Origin: Vulcanimicrobiota bacterium
GTDB taxonomy: Bacteria > Vulcanimicrobiota > Vulcanimicrobiia > Vulcanimicrobiales > Vulcanimicrobiaceae
Assembly (NCBI GenBank): GCA_013289785.1
Contig: JABCZE010000058.1
Location: 1-7,978, forward strand
Reading direction: 5' to 3'
DNA length: 7,978 nucleotides
Positions 1-6,378 of the stretch are shown one piece after another; within the stretch, counting starts at the first letter, position 1; each line of letters starts with the position of its first letter. A program made the translations under genes and the position numbers. The notes beneath the pieces were generated by a model. That model worked only from the letters and a program-made list of their open reading frames with translations. It was not told the origin of the DNA and searched no databases.

Positions 1-1404
1 GTGAGAGTTTGGCTTTGGGCCGGAATCGAGTTCGCCGTTCTGGCCGTGCTCGCGTGCGTGCGAGCGAAGCTTTGGACCTACGGTTCCGATACCGGCACCT
101 TCGCGCAAATCGTCGCCGACGCGTTCAACGGAATGCGAAACGGCGTCGAGAACGGCACGCACCTCCGCTATCATTTTTCACCTTCATTGGGTTTGCTCTG
201 GCCCTTCGTAGGGCTGACGCGCAGTGCGGTGCCCTTGCAACTCGTGCAAGCCGCTGCGACGGTTGCATGCGCGCCGCTGGTCGCCACGCTGGCACGCCCG
301 TATGCCGGGCCCAAACTTGCCGAGCGCCTGGGATTCCTCACGCTGCTCTATCCGCCGCTGCTCGCACTCGGCTTCGACGAGTTTCACGAGCTCGGGCTCT
401 TCACGCCGCTAGTTCTGGGTCTTTTCGTTGCAGCCGACCGCAGCAAGTGGCTTTGGTTTGCGGCGTGCGCGATCGTTGCGGTTGGGTTGCGCGAAGATGC
501 CGCGCTGACGCTGGTCTTCTTCGGCCTGGTCTTGGTCGCGATCGGATTACGGCCCGCAGCATTGGGGCTCGGTCTTCTCGACCGGCGTCCGCTCGAGCCG
601 ATGGCCACAGCTATCGCCGGAGCCGCACTGGCTTGCGGCGCGGTGGCCATACTCGCGGCCTATTATTCCGTTCTCGCGTTGCGTTTTGGCGGCTGGGGCC
701 CGAGTCACTTTTACGTGTACTCGTTCGCGAACGGTCCCCTCGCGCTCGTGCTCTCACCGTTCACGCATCCGCGTGAGTTCGCGAGTTCAATTTTTACCTT
801 AGGACGCCTTACCTACGTGCTGGAGGCGCTGGTTCCCGTGGCTTTCTTACCGCTGTTCTCGTGGTGGGCAGCGCTCGCGCTACCCGGCGGCGCCGTCGTG
901 CTGCTCGCGAACTCCGGCTACGTTTGGCGAATGGGCGACCACTATGCGGCGCTGTGGATACCCTGGCTTCTCGTTGCGACCATCATGGGAGTCGTCGTGC
1001 AGGCGCGCAAGCGAAGCCTGCGCGTCGCAAAGGGTTGGACGATCGCGTCGGCCGCGCTCTGTATCATCTTCTTGATCGCGTTCGATCCGATGCACCCGCT
1101 GCACTATCTGCATCCGTACTATCACGACATAGCCGACGCGCGCCGCGCGCTCGACTGCGTGCCGGAAAATGCTTCGGTTGCAACCTACGACGAATGGTTC
1201 TCCGCCGTGGCTGCGCAGCGGCCGCGGGCGACTATCGACCTCACCAGCGGCGTCACCTACCTCGTCTACGCCGATGATTTTCCCGCAACCGCGTTCCAGC
1301 AGCGTATGCGCCCCGCGATTGCTTCGGAAGTTGCGCGGGGCGAGTATCGCGCGATCTGCCGTTTCGGCGGCGTGACGGCCTACCGGGCCACGAGCGGAAA
1401 ATGA
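1..1404 (+). CDS. DUF2079 family polytopic membrane protein
   Basis: This is a 467-residue integral membrane protein with roughly ten hydrophobic segments and a soluble C-terminal part (about residues 361-467). Family features visible are an acidic DTGTFAQ motif after the first membrane segment (residues 30-36), HFSPS (58-62), FDEFHE (125-130), RED (164-166) and DHY (313-315). Their order and spacing resemble DUF2079 proteins, whose biochemical role is unknown; a remote relation to GT-C-type membrane glycosyltransferases has been suggested for such folds, but nothing here proves an activity. The C-terminal stretch around PENASVATYDEW is also typical of the family. The first codon read is GTG at base 1, so the true start may lie upstream of the window. 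The stop overlaps the P450 ATG by 4 bp (ATGA, 1401-1404), which indicates translational coupling. Family call fairly sure, function unknown. Confidence 0.8.
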   Translation: MRVWLWAGIEFAVLAVLACVRAKLWTYGSDTGTFAQIVADAFNGMRNGVENGTHLRYHFSPSLGLLWPFVGLTRSAVPLQLVQAAATVACAPLVATLARPYAGPKLAERLGFLTLLYPPLLALGFDEFHELGLFTPLVLGLFVAADRSKWLWFAACAIVAVGLREDAALTLVFFGLVLVAIGLRPAALGLGLLDRRPLEPMATAIAGAALACGAVAILAAYYSVLALRFGGWGPSHFYVYSFANGPLALVLSPFTHPREFASSIFTLGRLTYVLEALVPVAFLPLFSWWAALALPGGAVVLLANSGYVWRMGDHYAALWIPWLLVATIMGVVVQARKRSLRVAKGWTIASAALCIIFLIAFDPMHPLHYLHPYYHDIADARRALDCVPENASVATYDEWFSAVAAQRPRATIDLTSGVTYLVYADDFPATAFQQRMRPAIASEVARGEYRAICRFGGVTAYRATSGK

Positions 1405-2816
1405 GCGCTCGGATCCCGGGGCCGAACCGCTGGACGACGCTGCAGCGTCTCCTGCCCGTTCCGTTCCGCCGCTTCCCCGGTTTCTTGACGGAGATGACCC
1501 AGCGCTACGGCGATATATTGGCCTTTTCGCTTCCGTGGCGTTCGTACGTGTTCGTCAACGATCCCGCGCTCGTCAAGGACATCCTCGTCACGCAGCAGCA
1601 CGCGTTTTCGAAGTCGCTGGGAACGCGCGTGTTGCGCCTGCTGCTCGGTGACGGTTTGCTCACGAGTGAAGAGCCGCTGCACCGGCAGATGCGCCGCATC
1701 GTGCAGCCGGCCTTTCACCGCGAGCGCATCGCGGAGTACGCGCGCGTCATGGAACGCGACGCCGTCGAGTTTGTCGAGCGGATTACGCCGAACGAGCTGT
1801 TCGACGCCCACGCGGCGATGACCGAGTTGACGTTGCGAATCGCGACGGAGACGCTGTTCGGAAGCGACGAAAGCGAATCGGCGCGGCTGGTTCGCGAGGC
1901 GCTGCGCCTGATGATGAACGAGTTTCCGAAGATGCTGACGCCCGCCGGAGCGTTCGTTACGCGCCTGCCGTTGCCCAGCACGCGACGGTTTTGGCGTGCG
2001 CGCGCGATGCTCGACGAGATCGTCTACGGCCTCATCGCGCGTCGCCGCGCGGACCCTCACGACCGCAGCGATGCGCTCTCGATGCTCCTAGCCGCCCAAG
2101 ACGCGGACCAAGAGTCCCATCCTGCGCCCAAAGATTGTCATCCTGCGCCCAAAGATTGTCATCCTGCGCCCAAAGATTGTCATCCTGAGCGCAGTCGAAG
2201 GACGGACGAACAGATTCGCGACGAGATCATGACGCTGTTCATGGCCGGGCACGAAACCACCGCCAACACGCTGACGTGGTCGCTCTTTCTCCTCGCGCAA
2301 AACGACGACGTCGACCGGCGCGCCGGACTTGCCGCGCGCGACGGCGACCGCGATTATCTCGGGCGCGTCGTCAAAGAGGTTCTGCGGCTCTATCCGCCCG
2401 CGTGGATTATCGGCCGCGAGGCGCTACGCGACGTCACCTTGAGCGACGGCAGCCACATCCCGGCAGGAACGACGGTTTTCATGGTGCCCCTGCTGCTGCA
2501 CCGCAAGCCGCAATATTTCACGAACCCCGACGCCTGCCAACCCGATCGCTGGCTGGAAGAAGAGCCGCCGCCCTTTGCTTACATCCCGTTCGGCGGCGGG
2601 GCGCGGCGGTGCATCGGTGACGAGTTTGCGTTACGAGAGACGACGATCGTGCTGGAAACGTTGCTGCGGCGCTACCGCTTTGCGCTCGAACTTGGAGCGC
2701 GCGTGGAAACGGCTCCGCTGGTCACGCTTCGCCCCGCCGGTCCCGTTCCGATGCGCGCGATCGCGCGAGTCGCATCGGAACCCTTGACGGCGCCCTCGCG
2801 CAACCTGGCACCGTAG
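1401..2816 (+). CDS. Cytochrome P450 with in-frame repeat insertion
   Basis: This is a haem-thiolate monooxygenase of 471 residues, soluble (no N-terminal anchor, starting with a PGP-containing segment). Canonical motifs occur in order: C-helix HRQMR (94-98), I-helix oxygen-activation AGHETTA (282-288), K-helix ExxR as EVLR (326-329), the PDRW meander motif (381-384), and the haem loop FGGGARRCIG with the axial cysteine at C404. All key residues are intact, so the enzyme should bind haem. Residues 240-267 are foreign-looking: three identical HPAPKDC heptads, then HPERSRR, lying in the loop between helices H and I directly before TDEQIRDEIMTLF. Without them the protein would be about 443 residues, a normal bacterial P450 length. 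Substrate and CYP family cannot be assigned. No ferredoxin or reductase gene is adjacent. The start is fixed by the ATGA overlap with the upstream membrane-protein gene, with which it is probably co-transcribed. Confidence 0.96.
   Translation: MSARIPGPNRWTTLQRLLPVPFRRFPGFLTEMTQRYGDILAFSLPWRSYVFVNDPALVKDILVTQQHAFSKSLGTRVLRLLLGDGLLTSEEPLHRQMRRIVQPAFHRERIAEYARVMERDAVEFVERITPNELFDAHAAMTELTLRIATETLFGSDESESARLVREALRLMMNEFPKMLTPAGAFVTRLPLPSTRRFWRARAMLDEIVYGLIARRRADPHDRSDALSMLLAAQDADQESHPAPKDCHPAPKDCHPAPKDCHPERSRRTDEQIRDEIMTLFMAGHETTANTLTWSLFLLAQNDDVDRRAGLAARDGDRDYLGRVVKEVLRLYPPAWIIGREALRDVTLSDGSHIPAGTTVFMVPLLLHRKPQYFTNPDACQPDRWLEEEPPPFAYIPFGGGARRCIGDEFALRETTIVLETLLRRYRFALELGARVETAPLVTLRPAGPVPMRAIARVASEPLTAPSRNLAP
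2118..2201 (+). repeat. In-frame tandem 21-bp repeat plus dispersed-repeat-like unit
   Basis: Three perfect 21-bp copies lie head to tail (2118-2138, 2139-2159, 2160-2180), each starting catcctgcgcc and ending aagattgt. They are followed at 2181 by catcctgagcgcagtcgaag, which shares the catcctg head. The whole block is 84 bp, exactly 28 codons, and adds HPAPKDC three times plus HPERSRR to the P450 without a stop. The last unit matches my recollection of a short dispersed repeat found in many copies, mostly between genes, in several environmental bacterial genomes; on the opposite strand it reads as STALRMT-like peptides. The tandem structure would be prone to slippage, so copy number may vary between strains. 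Copy number elsewhere in this genome cannot be seen here. Confidence 0.9.
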
Positions 2817-2865
2817 AGTCGTCTCGACGAACCAAGCGCCGCCAACGAAGGGTACCGGAGCTATC

Positions 2866-3375
2866 CTAATCTAAGAGCTCTTCGAAATTAAGGTCGAACC
2901 CAGCGGGCGGCGTGCCTTCCGTCCAAATGGCGCGCCGATAGGGGTCGATAAAGATGACGTACGCGGTCCCGGCTTCGCGTAGCCGTTCGAGCTTCGCTCG
3001 CATTCTCTCCGGCTCGTCCGTCGGCGAGCAGAGTTCGATGGCAATCGCGGGCGCTCCGGGATAAAACAACTCGCGCTCTTCGTCGCCGAGCTTCGCCCAG
3101 TTCTCGGCTGCGACGAGCGATGCATCGGGCGAGACAACCTCGGAGGCGCCCAAACGGAAACCGCCGCTCGAGTCAAAGGCGACGTAGCCGTGCGACTGCG
3201 CCCAGTCGTCAACGATTGCGGCTAGGCGCGCATTGCGCCTCGACGAGTTGGCGCCCGCAGGCGGAGTCATCAACAGCTGCCCGGCGGCGGTCCGCTCGAC
3301 TCGCCAACCTGGATTTTGTGCGGAGATCCGCAGCAGGTCTTCGTCGCTTGCAGACAACGGTATTTGCGCGTGCAT
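2866..3375 (-). CDS. Uma2 family (DUF820) PD-(D/E)XK endonuclease-like protein
   Basis: This is a 169-residue protein of the Uma2/DUF820 family, which has a restriction-endonuclease-like fold and usually unknown biological function. The catalytic core is visible: SPDASLV supplies the PD aspartate (D84), AIELCSPTD the acidic residue (E114), and a lysine follows in RAKLERLREAG (K128), then the family-typical YVIFIDP strand. The ATG at 3375 is chosen over an in-frame GTG at 3411 because a perfect extended -10 element ends 6 nt before this ATG, while the GTG lies inside an inverted repeat upstream of the promoter. No Shine-Dalgarno is present, consistent with a leaderless message. The gene is convergent with the P450 (49-bp gap, no clear terminator) and downstream of kamA but with its own promoter. 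Uma2 genes are often dispersed, single and mobile-like; no partner gene is seen. Confident family call. Confidence 0.88.
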   Translation of the reverse strand: MHAQIPLSASDEDLLRISAQNPGWRVERTAAGQLLMTPPAGANSSRRNARLAAIVDDWAQSHGYVAFDSSGGFRLGASEVVSPDASLVAAENWAKLGDEERELFYPGAPAIAIELCSPTDEPERMRAKLERLREAGTAYVIFIDPYRRAIWTEGTPPAGFDLNFEELLD

Positions 3376-3381
3376 GAGCCG

Positions 3382-3390
3382 ATTATAGCA
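3382..3390 (-). promoter_or_regulatory. Extended -10 promoter of the Uma2 gene (leaderless)
   Basis: On the minus strand the sequence reads TGCTATAAT, a perfect TGn extended -10. Six bases (CGGCTC) separate it from the ATG at 3375, so the expected start of transcription falls at or within a base of the A of the start codon. The -35 position (around 3405-3410, TGATCG) is poor, as is usual for extended -10 promoters. Confidence 0.75.
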
Positions 3391-3392
3391 CC

Positions 3393-3420
3393 ACCTCACG
3401 CGTCCGATCACGCGTGAGGT
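3393..3420. promoter_or_regulatory. 11-bp perfect inverted repeat between kamA and Uma2 gene
   Basis: The arms acctcacgcgt (3393-3403) and acgcgtgaggt (3410-3420) are exact reverse complements around a 6-nt centre, ccgatc. Relative to the predicted Uma2 transcription start the repeat covers about -18 to -45, so it overlays the spacer and -35 region and could be an operator. It also starts about 38 nt past the kamA stop codon and would form a strong RNA hairpin in the kamA transcript; no U-tract follows (GGUGCUAUAAU), so it is not a canonical intrinsic terminator. The two roles are not exclusive. Confidence 0.65.
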
Positions 3421-3458
3421 ATCGTTACGCTAGTCTGGGAGCACGTCGCAGGCGGTGC

Positions 3459-4844
3459 TTACGCTAGAACCAACTGATCGTTTTCCAGACCTGCGTTGTC
3501 GATTGCCTGGCGAATCATCTGATCGGCGACGCCGGGGGCGAACCAGCGCTCTCGCGCTTGTGCGCCGAGCTGATCGATCGGGTCGAAGTAGAGGAAGGCC
3601 TTGCCGGGCTTGACGCTGGGCGCCGCATAGACCGCGATGCCGTTCTCACGATCGTAGTATTCGTACGAGTGGACGTCGCGTTTGCCGCCGCCGCCCGGCG
3701 CGTCGCAAACGAACGTGGGTGTATTGAAGCCGGCGGTACTTCCGCGAACGAACTTCTCGGTGTCCACCGCCGTCGCGATCGTGGTGCGCAACTCCTCGAC
3801 CCCTTTGACCATGTCGTGCATGTAGACGTAGTACGGGTGCACGTTGATGTGGCCGAGCCGCTTGGTCAGTAACTGCATGCGTTCGCGGGTGTCGTTGACG
3901 CCGCGAATCAGCACGGACTGATTCCGGGTAAAGATCCCGCGCTCGAAGAGCAGACGCATCGCCTTCTCGGTGATCCACGTGATCTCTTCGGGGGCGTTGA
4001 AATGCGTGTGCAGGACGACTTCTTTGCCGCACTTTCGCCCACGTTCCACGATGGCGGTGAGCGCGTCGAGCCACTCCGTGTGGGTGATGAGCTTCATCGG
4101 CATGATCGCCGGGCCTTTGGTTGCGAAGCGCAGCCGGCGCAGATGCGGAATGTCGAGCAGCGCGTTGCCGATCAGCTCGATGTTCTTGGGCGCAAGCTGG
4201 TACACGTCGCCGCCGGAGATCACGATATCTTCCAACTCCGGACGGCTTGCGATGTACGCAAACGCCTCCTGCCACTGCTTGGGCGTCTGGGCCAGCGTGA
4301 TCTTGTCGACGTTTTCGGTGTCGGGTCCGATCGCATAGCTGCGCGTGCAGAAACGGCAATAGACCGGGCAGACGGCCAACGGCAGAAAGAGCGCTTTGTC
4401 GACGTACCGGTGGACGAGTCCGGGAAGCGGCGAGTCTTGCTGCTCGTGCAGCGAATCGAGCGTCAACCGCGGATGGTCGGGCAGCAGCGCCGAGGCCAGC
4501 GGGATGAACTGCCGGCGAATCGGGTCGTCGATCGGATCGCTCCAATCGATCAGCGCAATGGCGTAGGGAGAGACGCGCACCGCCATCGGAGCTTGGCGAA
4601 AGCCCTCTTCTGCATCTGCGTAGAACTCCGACGAGCAGACGCCGCGAATCGTCTCGAGCAACTCCTCAGCCGTCTTCACCGACTGGCGCTGTTGCCACAA
4701 ATGATCGAGAAACGTGGCTTCTTCGACCTCGGCGTAGGCCGGAATGTGGCGCCAAAACTCGCCTTGCTTGAGTTGCTTGTACTCGAACTGATCTGGTGAC
4801 ACGGGTGGTTTGACGTGCGGCGCGGCCACAAAGGTTTGGGTCAT
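3459..4844 (-). CDS. kamA: Lysine 2,3-aminomutase (radical SAM, PLP)
   Basis: This 461-residue radical S-adenosylmethionine enzyme interconverts L-lysine and L-beta-lysine using PLP and a [4Fe-4S] cluster. The cluster motif CPVYCRFC gives C159, C163 and C166 (CX3CX2C). The PLP-binding lysine is K388 in DAPGGGGK. Counting back from it, D344 (YMHD) and D381 (VCD) fall exactly where the two substrate-amine aspartates of Clostridium subterminale KamA lie (44 and 7 residues before the lysine), and R168 just after the last cysteine matches its carboxylate-binding arginine. Glutamate-type aminomutases replace those aspartates, so lysine is the best substrate call. The N-terminal region (WRHIPAYAEVEEATFLDHLW) and the SYAIGPDTENVD segment after the cluster differ from the clostridial enzyme, marking a divergent subfamily. 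The ATG overlaps the kdd stop by 4 bp and has its own AAGGAA ribosome-binding site. Last gene of the operon. Confidence 0.93.
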   Translation of the reverse strand: MTQTFVAAPHVKPPVSPDQFEYKQLKQGEFWRHIPAYAEVEEATFLDHLWQQRQSVKTAEELLETIRGVCSSEFYADAEEGFRQAPMAVRVSPYAIALIDWSDPIDDPIRRQFIPLASALLPDHPRLTLDSLHEQQDSPLPGLVHRYVDKALFLPLAVCPVYCRFCTRSYAIGPDTENVDKITLAQTPKQWQEAFAYIASRPELEDIVISGGDVYQLAPKNIELIGNALLDIPHLRRLRFATKGPAIMPMKLITHTEWLDALTAIVERGRKCGKEVVLHTHFNAPEEITWITEKAMRLLFERGIFTRNQSVLIRGVNDTRERMQLLTKRLGHINVHPYYVYMHDMVKGVEELRTTIATAVDTEKFVRGSTAGFNTPTFVCDAPGGGGKRDVHSYEYYDRENGIAVYAAPSVKPGKAFLYFDPIDQLGAQARERWFAPGVADQMIRQAIDNAGLENDQLVLA

Positions 4845-5908
4845 CGAGATTTCCTTGCGTAGGTTTGGTTGAAATGTGCGTGCAGTTCGGGACGATCGCG
4901 CAGCGTCTGCAGCGCGATTTGCGCGTGATCCTTCGTATAGCCGTTACCGATGATCATCGTGACGTCCCGGCCGATGCCTTCGGCACCAAGGGCGGCCGCG
5001 GTGAACGACGTCGACATTGAAAAGAAATAGACGGTTCCGCCGTCGCGAGTGGAGAGAATCGAGCACAGCTCGGTTCCCGGAACGTTCACGCAGTTGATCA
5101 CGAGGTCGGAAAGCTGCGGCGCGACCGATTCGACCTGCCGGCTCGAAGCCACGGCGTCGCGCGCGTCGGTGACGATCAGTTCGTCGACCAATGCTTCACG
5201 AACGAGCAGCCGTGCCCCAGGAGTATCCGCGGCGGGAACGATGCCGATGACGCGGCCGCTCTCGCCGACGCAGGCCTTGGCTTGCGCGCACGCCAGCAAA
5301 CCGCTCTTGCCGTCCGCGCCGACGACCAGCACCGTCTGTCCGGCCGAGCACAGACGTCGCACTTGCGCGGGAGCCCCCGCGACGTCCAGCACGCAGAGCG
5401 CCACCTCTTCGTCGAAGTCCTCCGGCAAGCGCGTCCACAGCCCGCTCGCAAAGAGTATCGCCTTGCCGCGAATCCAAATTCGCGCCGTCGCGACATCCAC
5501 GCCGGTGACCGTGTCGATTTGCAGCGGGGTTAGCGTCAGCGAAACTAGCGACGCAATTCGATCGCCGATGCGCAGATCGACGGTCCCCTGCAGCGCCTCG
5601 CCGATTTGCAAAACGCGTCCGACGAACATTCCGCCGCTGCCCGTAACGGGGTTGTGCTGCTTGCCGCGGGCGCGAACGTTTGCGGCGACGTGGTCGCCGA
5701 TGCGACCCGGATCGAACTCGCACGTTTGCGCGATTTGCTTAAACGAAGCCGAGTCGATGTTGAGCACCTCGACGTCGCAGAGAATTTCGTTTTCACCCGC
5801 CGCGGGCGTATTGTCGAGCTTCCAGGCATCTTGGGGCATCGCGCCGGCCGGCTCGAGCACGCGATGAACGCCCAGCGGGTGGCAGGGTGCCGATGGCGGG
5901 GCGCTCAT
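4841..5908 (-). CDS. kdd: L-erythro-3,5-diaminohexanoate dehydrogenase
   Basis: This is a 355-residue NAD(P)-dependent oxidative deaminase converting L-erythro-3,5-diaminohexanoate to (S)-5-amino-3-oxohexanoate, the third step of the aminomutase (fermentative) lysine route. The match to clostridial and fusobacterial Kdd is recognisable throughout: HRVLEP near the N-terminus (15-20), LNIDSASFKQI (49-59), NPVTGSGGM (86-94), VLDVAGAPAQ (173-182), the Rossmann nucleotide loop GADGKSG (197-203), INCVNVPGTE (271-280), YFFSMSTSFT (294-303), and IGNGYTKDHA near the C-terminus (320-329). Length is normal for the family. It is joined to the regulator gene upstream and kamA downstream by ATGA overlaps, so all three should be one transcript. 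No good Shine-Dalgarno precedes the ATG, which argues that translation depends on coupling. Its substrate is made by beta-lysine 5,6-aminomutase (KamDE), not encoded in this window. Confidence 0.93.
   Translation of the reverse strand: MSAPPSAPCHPLGVHRVLEPAGAMPQDAWKLDNTPAAGENEILCDVEVLNIDSASFKQIAQTCEFDPGRIGDHVAANVRARGKQHNPVTGSGGMFVGRVLQIGEALQGTVDLRIGDRIASLVSLTLTPLQIDTVTGVDVATARIWIRGKAILFASGLWTRLPEDFDEEVALCVLDVAGAPAQVRRLCSAGQTVLVVGADGKSGLLACAQAKACVGESGRVIGIVPAADTPGARLLVREALVDELIVTDARDAVASSRQVESVAPQLSDLVINCVNVPGTELCSILSTRDGGTVYFFSMSTSFTAAALGAEGIGRDVTMIIGNGYTKDHAQIALQTLRDRPELHAHFNQTYARKSR
4851..4856 (-). promoter_or_regulatory. Ribosome-binding site of kamA
   Basis: The minus strand reads AAGGAA six bases before the kamA ATG, inside the end of kdd. 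It is the clearest Shine-Dalgarno in the operon and fixes the kamA start. Confidence 0.7.
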
Positions 5909-6378
5909 CGCAGCTGCACCGTCACGCCGCCGCGGTCGAACGGCATTCCGAGAACGATCGTGGTTCGCGTGCGCGCCATGCCGGGCGTTGCTTTGAGCCG
6001 CGCGAGCAAGTCGTCGAGATGTTGCGTCGAACGCGTTGCCACCTTACAGACGAAGCTCTCCTCGCCGGCGACGGAATGCACTTCGCAGACCTCCGGCATC
6101 TCGCTGAGCGTGCGCGTAAACTCGTCGTAGGCGCAGTCCGGCGAGGTGTAACAGCTAATGAAGGCGGTAAGATGGATCCCCAGGCGTGCCGGGTCGAGCT
6201 TTGCTCCGTAGCCCCGGATATAGCCGCGTTGCTCGAGCCGCTTCACCCGGTCGTGGACCGCGGGCGGCTTGAGGCCGACCAACGTCCCGAGCTGACTAAA
6301 GGTCGAGCGCGCGTTGCGCTGCAACGCGTCCAGGATCCGCAGGTCGAGCTCGTCGAGCCCTTCAATGTTTGAAATCAT
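5905..6378 (-). CDS. Lrp/AsnC family transcriptional regulator
   Basis: This 157-residue regulator has the usual two-part design. An N-terminal winged helix-turn-helix (about residues 8-60) starts LDELDLRILDALQRNARS and continues through LGTLVGLKPPAVHDRVKRLEQRGYI. A C-terminal RAM ligand-binding domain (about 64-147) includes the EVCEVHSVAGEESFVCKV strand-turn-strand and the closing MARTRTTIVL strand. The glycine turn reads AGEES instead of the common TGDYD, so the ligand pocket may be unusual. The ATG at 6378 is chosen because it gives normal family length and begins six residues before the conserved LDELD; the reading frame continues far upstream but only inside the divergent gene. The stop overlaps the kdd ATG by 4 bp. 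Family members typically autoregulate and control adjacent amino-acid genes, so lysine or a derivative is the inferred effector. No Shine-Dalgarno is visible before the ATG. Confidence 0.92.
   Translation of the reverse strand: MISNIEGLDELDLRILDALQRNARSTFSQLGTLVGLKPPAVHDRVKRLEQRGYIRGYGAKLDPARLGIHLTAFISCYTSPDCAYDEFTRTLSEMPEVCEVHSVAGEESFVCKVATRSTQHLDDLLARLKATPGMARTRTTIVLGMPFDRGGVTVQLR

Noticed and set aside
1380..2060. Open frame of 226 codons on the minus strand inside the P450
   Set aside because: It is antisense to a gene with intact P450 motifs, is Arg/Gln-rich and low in complexity, and resembles no family; it is typical of GC-rich shadow frames.
2118..2180. The three 21-bp repeats as a CRISPR array
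   Set aside because: There are no spacers between copies; they are direct tandem repeats inside a coding frame.
2873..2882. 10-bp palindrome aagagctctt near the convergent P450/Uma2 ends as a terminator
   Set aside because: It lies within the Uma2 coding end, has no loop or U-run, and is too short to support a terminator call.
3376..3411. GTG start at 3411 for the Uma2 gene
   Set aside because: It lies within the inverted repeat and upstream of the -10 element, and the extra 12 residues do not fit the family.
3425..3467. 9-bp direct repeat ttacgctag at 3425-3433 and 3459-3467, resembling a target-site duplication
   Set aside because: Only 25 bp separate the copies, with no element, inverted ends or transposase; it may be chance or a small local duplication.
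3646..4545. Open frame of 299 codons overlapping kamA in another minus-strand frame
   Set aside because: The kamA frame carries all catalytic residues; this one is an Arg/Ala-rich frame-shifted reading of it.
4002..4799. Open frame of 265 codons on the plus strand opposite kamA
   Set aside because: Antisense shadow with no recognisable domain and no promoter or ribosome-binding site.
5049..5867. Open frame of 272 codons on the plus strand opposite kdd
   Set aside because: Ser/Thr/Pro-rich antisense shadow of a strongly conserved gene.
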